Below are positions 41,469 through 43,423 of a DNA stretch of 43,423 bases, one piece after another. The stretch comes from JAFDWI01 sp964544305 (GTDB lineage Bacteria; Actinomycetota; Acidimicrobiia; Acidimicrobiales; Iamiaceae), in assembly GCA_964544305.1 (NCBI GenBank), contig CAZJAZ010000022.1, positions 1 through 43,423 on the forward strand, in the 5' to 3' direction. The position numbers were made by a program, and so were the translations under genes. Numbering within the stretch: the stretch's first letter is position 1; each line of letters opens with the position of its first letter. A model generated the notes under the pieces. The model was given only the letters and a program-made list of their open reading frames with translations, was not told where the DNA came from and searched no databases.

Positions 41469-42863
41469 ATGGACTTTCGAACGTTGGGACCCTCTGGAAC
41501 CGCAGCGTTGATTGCTTCGGGTGAAACGTCCGCCCGCGAGGTCGTCACGTATGCCCTTGAGCAAGTCAGTTCCGATGCCAGCGTGCACGCTTTTGTTTCG
41601 GTCGCCGATGAGCGAGCGCTTGTTGAAGCAGATGCTGTTGATGCGTCGCGGGCACGGGGTGACGTACTTGCCCCGTTCGCGGGTGTGCCGATAGGGGTGA
41701 AAGATCTCGAAGACGCGCAAGGTTTTGTGACGACCCATGGTTCTGTGTTGCACGCTGACGATGCACCGGCAACAAGCGATTCAATCTTGGTCGATCGACT
41801 TCGTGCTGCGGGATGCATTGTGGTGGGCAAAACCAACACGCCCGAATACGGATGGAAAGGCGACACGCACAACACACTGTTCGGGGGCACGACCAATCCA
41901 TGGAATAGCGAATTCTCTGCGGGTGGATCGTCAGGGGGGAGTGCAGCGGCGGTGGCCGCAGGGTTCGTCCCCCTTGCAACGGCTTCTGATGGTGGCGGAT
42001 CAATTCGCATCCCCGCGTCGGTGTGTGGTCTGCACGGTTTCAAACCATCAACGGGCCGAATCCCAGTTGGGGGAGCCGAACCTCCTGGTTGGCCTGACCT
42101 GTCGGTGAAGGGTGTTTTTACGTGGAGCTTGGCTGACACGGTGCAAGTGCTTGACACCATCATTGGACCGGACCCAACAGATCGAACTTCGTTGCCGATG
42201 CCGCGCATGTCGTGGTCTGATGCGTTTCCAACGCACAAGCTGCCGGCCGCGGTTGTTTGGTCACCCACGCTTGGTTACGCAGACGTTGATGCACAGGTAT
42301 TGGAGGCATGCCAGTCGGTGATCAATGCACTCGCCGACGCAGGCGTTGAGATTATTGACGTCGATTCGGTTTTTGACCATGACCCTGTTGGATCGTTTCT
42401 CGCGTTGTCAGGTGTGGCAAATCTGCGTGCCATGGAGCAGTTCTCTGCGCATCCAAATTGGAGCCAGGTTGATCCGGTGCTCCAACAAGTCTTGGCGTTC
42501 GCTGAGAAGCTCACGGCGAAGGAATATCTAGAACATTGTGATGAGGGGCACCGAATGAATTTTGCCCTGGTCGACATTTTGCATCGTGGCCGGGTGTTGT
42601 TGACGCCAACGGTTGCCGGGTTGCCGGGGCCTCCGGGGGGTGTGGGCACGATTAATGGTGTGGCCATGGACAACTGGGTGCAACTCACGTATCCGTTTAA
42701 CTTGACGCGATCACCTGCGGGGACAATCCCCGTCGGCCTGGATGCCAATGGTTTGCCGATTGGTTTGCAGATCGTTGGGCCCCAACACGGTGATGTGGTG
42801 GTGCTCCAAACCATGGCGGCGATCAGCGACATCGTCGAGTTTGCCGCGCTGCCCAACTCTTGA
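41469..42863 (+). CDS. Amidase-signature hydrolase
   Basis: 464 residues from ATG 41469, shorter than the open frame from 41424. The Ser-cisSer-Lys triad is complete: GVPIGVKDL (K78), SAGGSSGGSAAA (S154/S155 region) and ASDGGGSIRIPAS (S178), followed by GLHGFKPSTGRIP. It hydrolyses a carboxamide; related enzymes act on short amides, nitrile-derived amides or peptides, or form part of GatA, but GatB and GatC are absent here. The sequence lacks features that would identify the substrate. It is followed after 27 bases by a partial gene on the same strand, possibly co-transcribed. Confidence 0.94.
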   Translation: MDFRTLGPSGTAALIASGETSAREVVTYALEQVSSDASVHAFVSVADERALVEADAVDASRARGDVLAPFAGVPIGVKDLEDAQGFVTTHGSVLHADDAPATSDSILVDRLRAAGCIVVGKTNTPEYGWKGDTHNTLFGGTTNPWNSEFSAGGSSGGSAAAVAAGFVPLATASDGGGSIRIPASVCGLHGFKPSTGRIPVGGAEPPGWPDLSVKGVFTWSLADTVQVLDTIIGPDPTDRTSLPMPRMSWSDAFPTHKLPAAVVWSPTLGYADVDAQVLEACQSVINALADAGVEIIDVDSVFDHDPVGSFLALSGVANLRAMEQFSAHPNWSQVDPVLQQVLAFAEKLTAKEYLEHCDEGHRMNFALVDILHRGRVLLTPTVAGLPGPPGGVGTINGVAMDNWVQLTYPFNLTRSPAGTIPVGLDANGLPIGLQIVGPQHGDVVVLQTMAAISDIVEFAALPNS

Positions 42864-42890
42864 GGGCTTGAGACCGGTAGATTTGTTCGC

Positions 42891-43423
42891 GTGCGATCGT
42901 CTTTCTTTGACGGCTTTGCTCCTCTTGAGCGAATGGAGTTTGTGCTGTGGGGGCATATGACACCCCAGGTTGTTCGAGTGTGGCTGCTCCAAGGTGGTGA
43001 TGAGCGTGACGCGACGGTGATTGAGGTTCGTTCTCGAGGTTCAAAGGTGGCGGTTACTGATTGTGCTGCGTTACAGGAATGTCTGACGCGCATGAATTGG
43101 GTGACACACCTCGATTTTGAACTGCGTCGACACGAGCATCAGGGAGTTGATGTCATTTCGAGCCCGGCACTTTGTGTTCGGATGAGTGCTGGTCCGCAGC
43201 GATTGCGATTGCCTGCCCGCGACGTTCTGCGATCCTTGCTCTGGGTTACTATTGAACCAATTGTGACGACGCAAGGCGTTGTGTTGTCACCTTTGGGGGT
43301 CGGGCGAGTCCCTGCGTTTTGCACGCAGTGGCCGGCCGCGGTGCGGGGCTGGTCGCCGGCGCCAATCGGGTCAGCGGCCCGTCATGGATCACTTCCGGCC
43401 AATGGTGCCGGATTGTGCAGGGC
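42891..43423 (+). CDS. Unrecognised protein, 3' part outside the window
   Basis: A frame opening at GTG 42891 (MRSSFFDGFAPLERMEFVLW) stays open for 177 codons to the window edge, so its C-terminus is not visible. No family was recognised. It is Trp/Arg-rich, with VVRVWLLQGGDERDATVIEV and LLWVTIEPIVTTQGVVLSPL suggesting a mixed alpha-beta fold. It lies 27 bases after the amidase and has the third-position composition of its neighbours, which supports coding. No strong ribosome site precedes the GTG, and an in-frame ATG at 42933 is an alternative. Confidence 0.6.
   Translation, partial: MRSSFFDGFAPLERMEFVLWGHMTPQVVRVWLLQGGDERDATVIEVRSRGSKVAVTDCAALQECLTRMNWVTHLDFELRRHEHQGVDVISSPALCVRMSAGPQRLRLPARDVLRSLLWVTIEPIVTTQGVVLSPLGVGRVPAFCTQWPAAVRGWSPAPIGSAARHGSLPANGAGLCR

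Overview
The window looks like an actinobacterial chromosome segment, most likely Actinomycetota and perhaps Acidimicrobiia. Supporting signs are a mitochondrial-type aconitase, a GC-rich coding bias, frequent GTG starts, HAD-IB/PlsC and acyl-CoA-reductase/HAD fusions, DUF2142 and DUF2088 proteins, and an SOS-type box of the GAAC-N4-GTTC class. The class-level placement is inference. The sequence falls into two compositionally different parts that meet near 17.7 kb.

Bases 1-17.7 kb are a GC-rich accessory island whose left end lies outside the window. Its left arm, read on the minus strand (5843 down to 9), is a mobile-element backbone: three small genes (two of them single-span membrane proteins), a promoter region with two identical palindromes, a 51-residue basic protein, a VirD4/TraD-like DNA-transfer ATPase, a replication-relaxation family protein, a solitary DNA methyltransferase and the antirestriction protein ArdA. 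Most of these genes overlap by a few bases or abut. No integrase, relaxase or replication initiator is in view.

The right arm of the island, read on the plus strand (5951-17680), is a defence cassette. It holds a protein of unknown function, an SNF2-family helicase, a type III-like modification methylase (Mod), a type III Res helicase-nuclease with an intact PD-(D/E)XK centre, a GIY-YIG/DUF4357 nuclease, a DUF3644 protein and an unrecognised protein. Each of the last two carries an R-x4-H motif typical of HEPN ribonucleases. Res through the last gene are overlapping or spaced by less than 10 bases. This combination of one methylase, two ATP motors, two DNA nucleases and two HEPN-like proteins is the best candidate here for an undescribed system.

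Bases 17.7-43.4 kb are core-like chromosome of lower GC3. In order they hold: citrate synthase followed by RDD, rhomboid and acetoacetate-decarboxylase-like genes (minus); a LysR regulator (minus) with a palindrome at its start; an HAD-IB/PlsC fusion (plus); a pair of large membrane proteins (minus); aconitase (minus) divergent from a GntR/UTRA regulator (plus) with repeats in the shared promoter; a small lipoprotein (plus); a four-gene lipid-type operon of acyl-CoA reductase/HAD fusion, alcohol dehydrogenase, LarA-like protein and acyltransferase (minus), divergent from a TetR regulator over a perfect palindrome; Ddl (minus) and MurF (plus) of peptidoglycan synthesis; a lipoprotein (minus); an amidase (plus); and a partial unknown gene running off the right edge. 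No tRNA, rRNA, CRISPR array or transposase was recognised. No stretch longer than about 240 bases lacks a gene.
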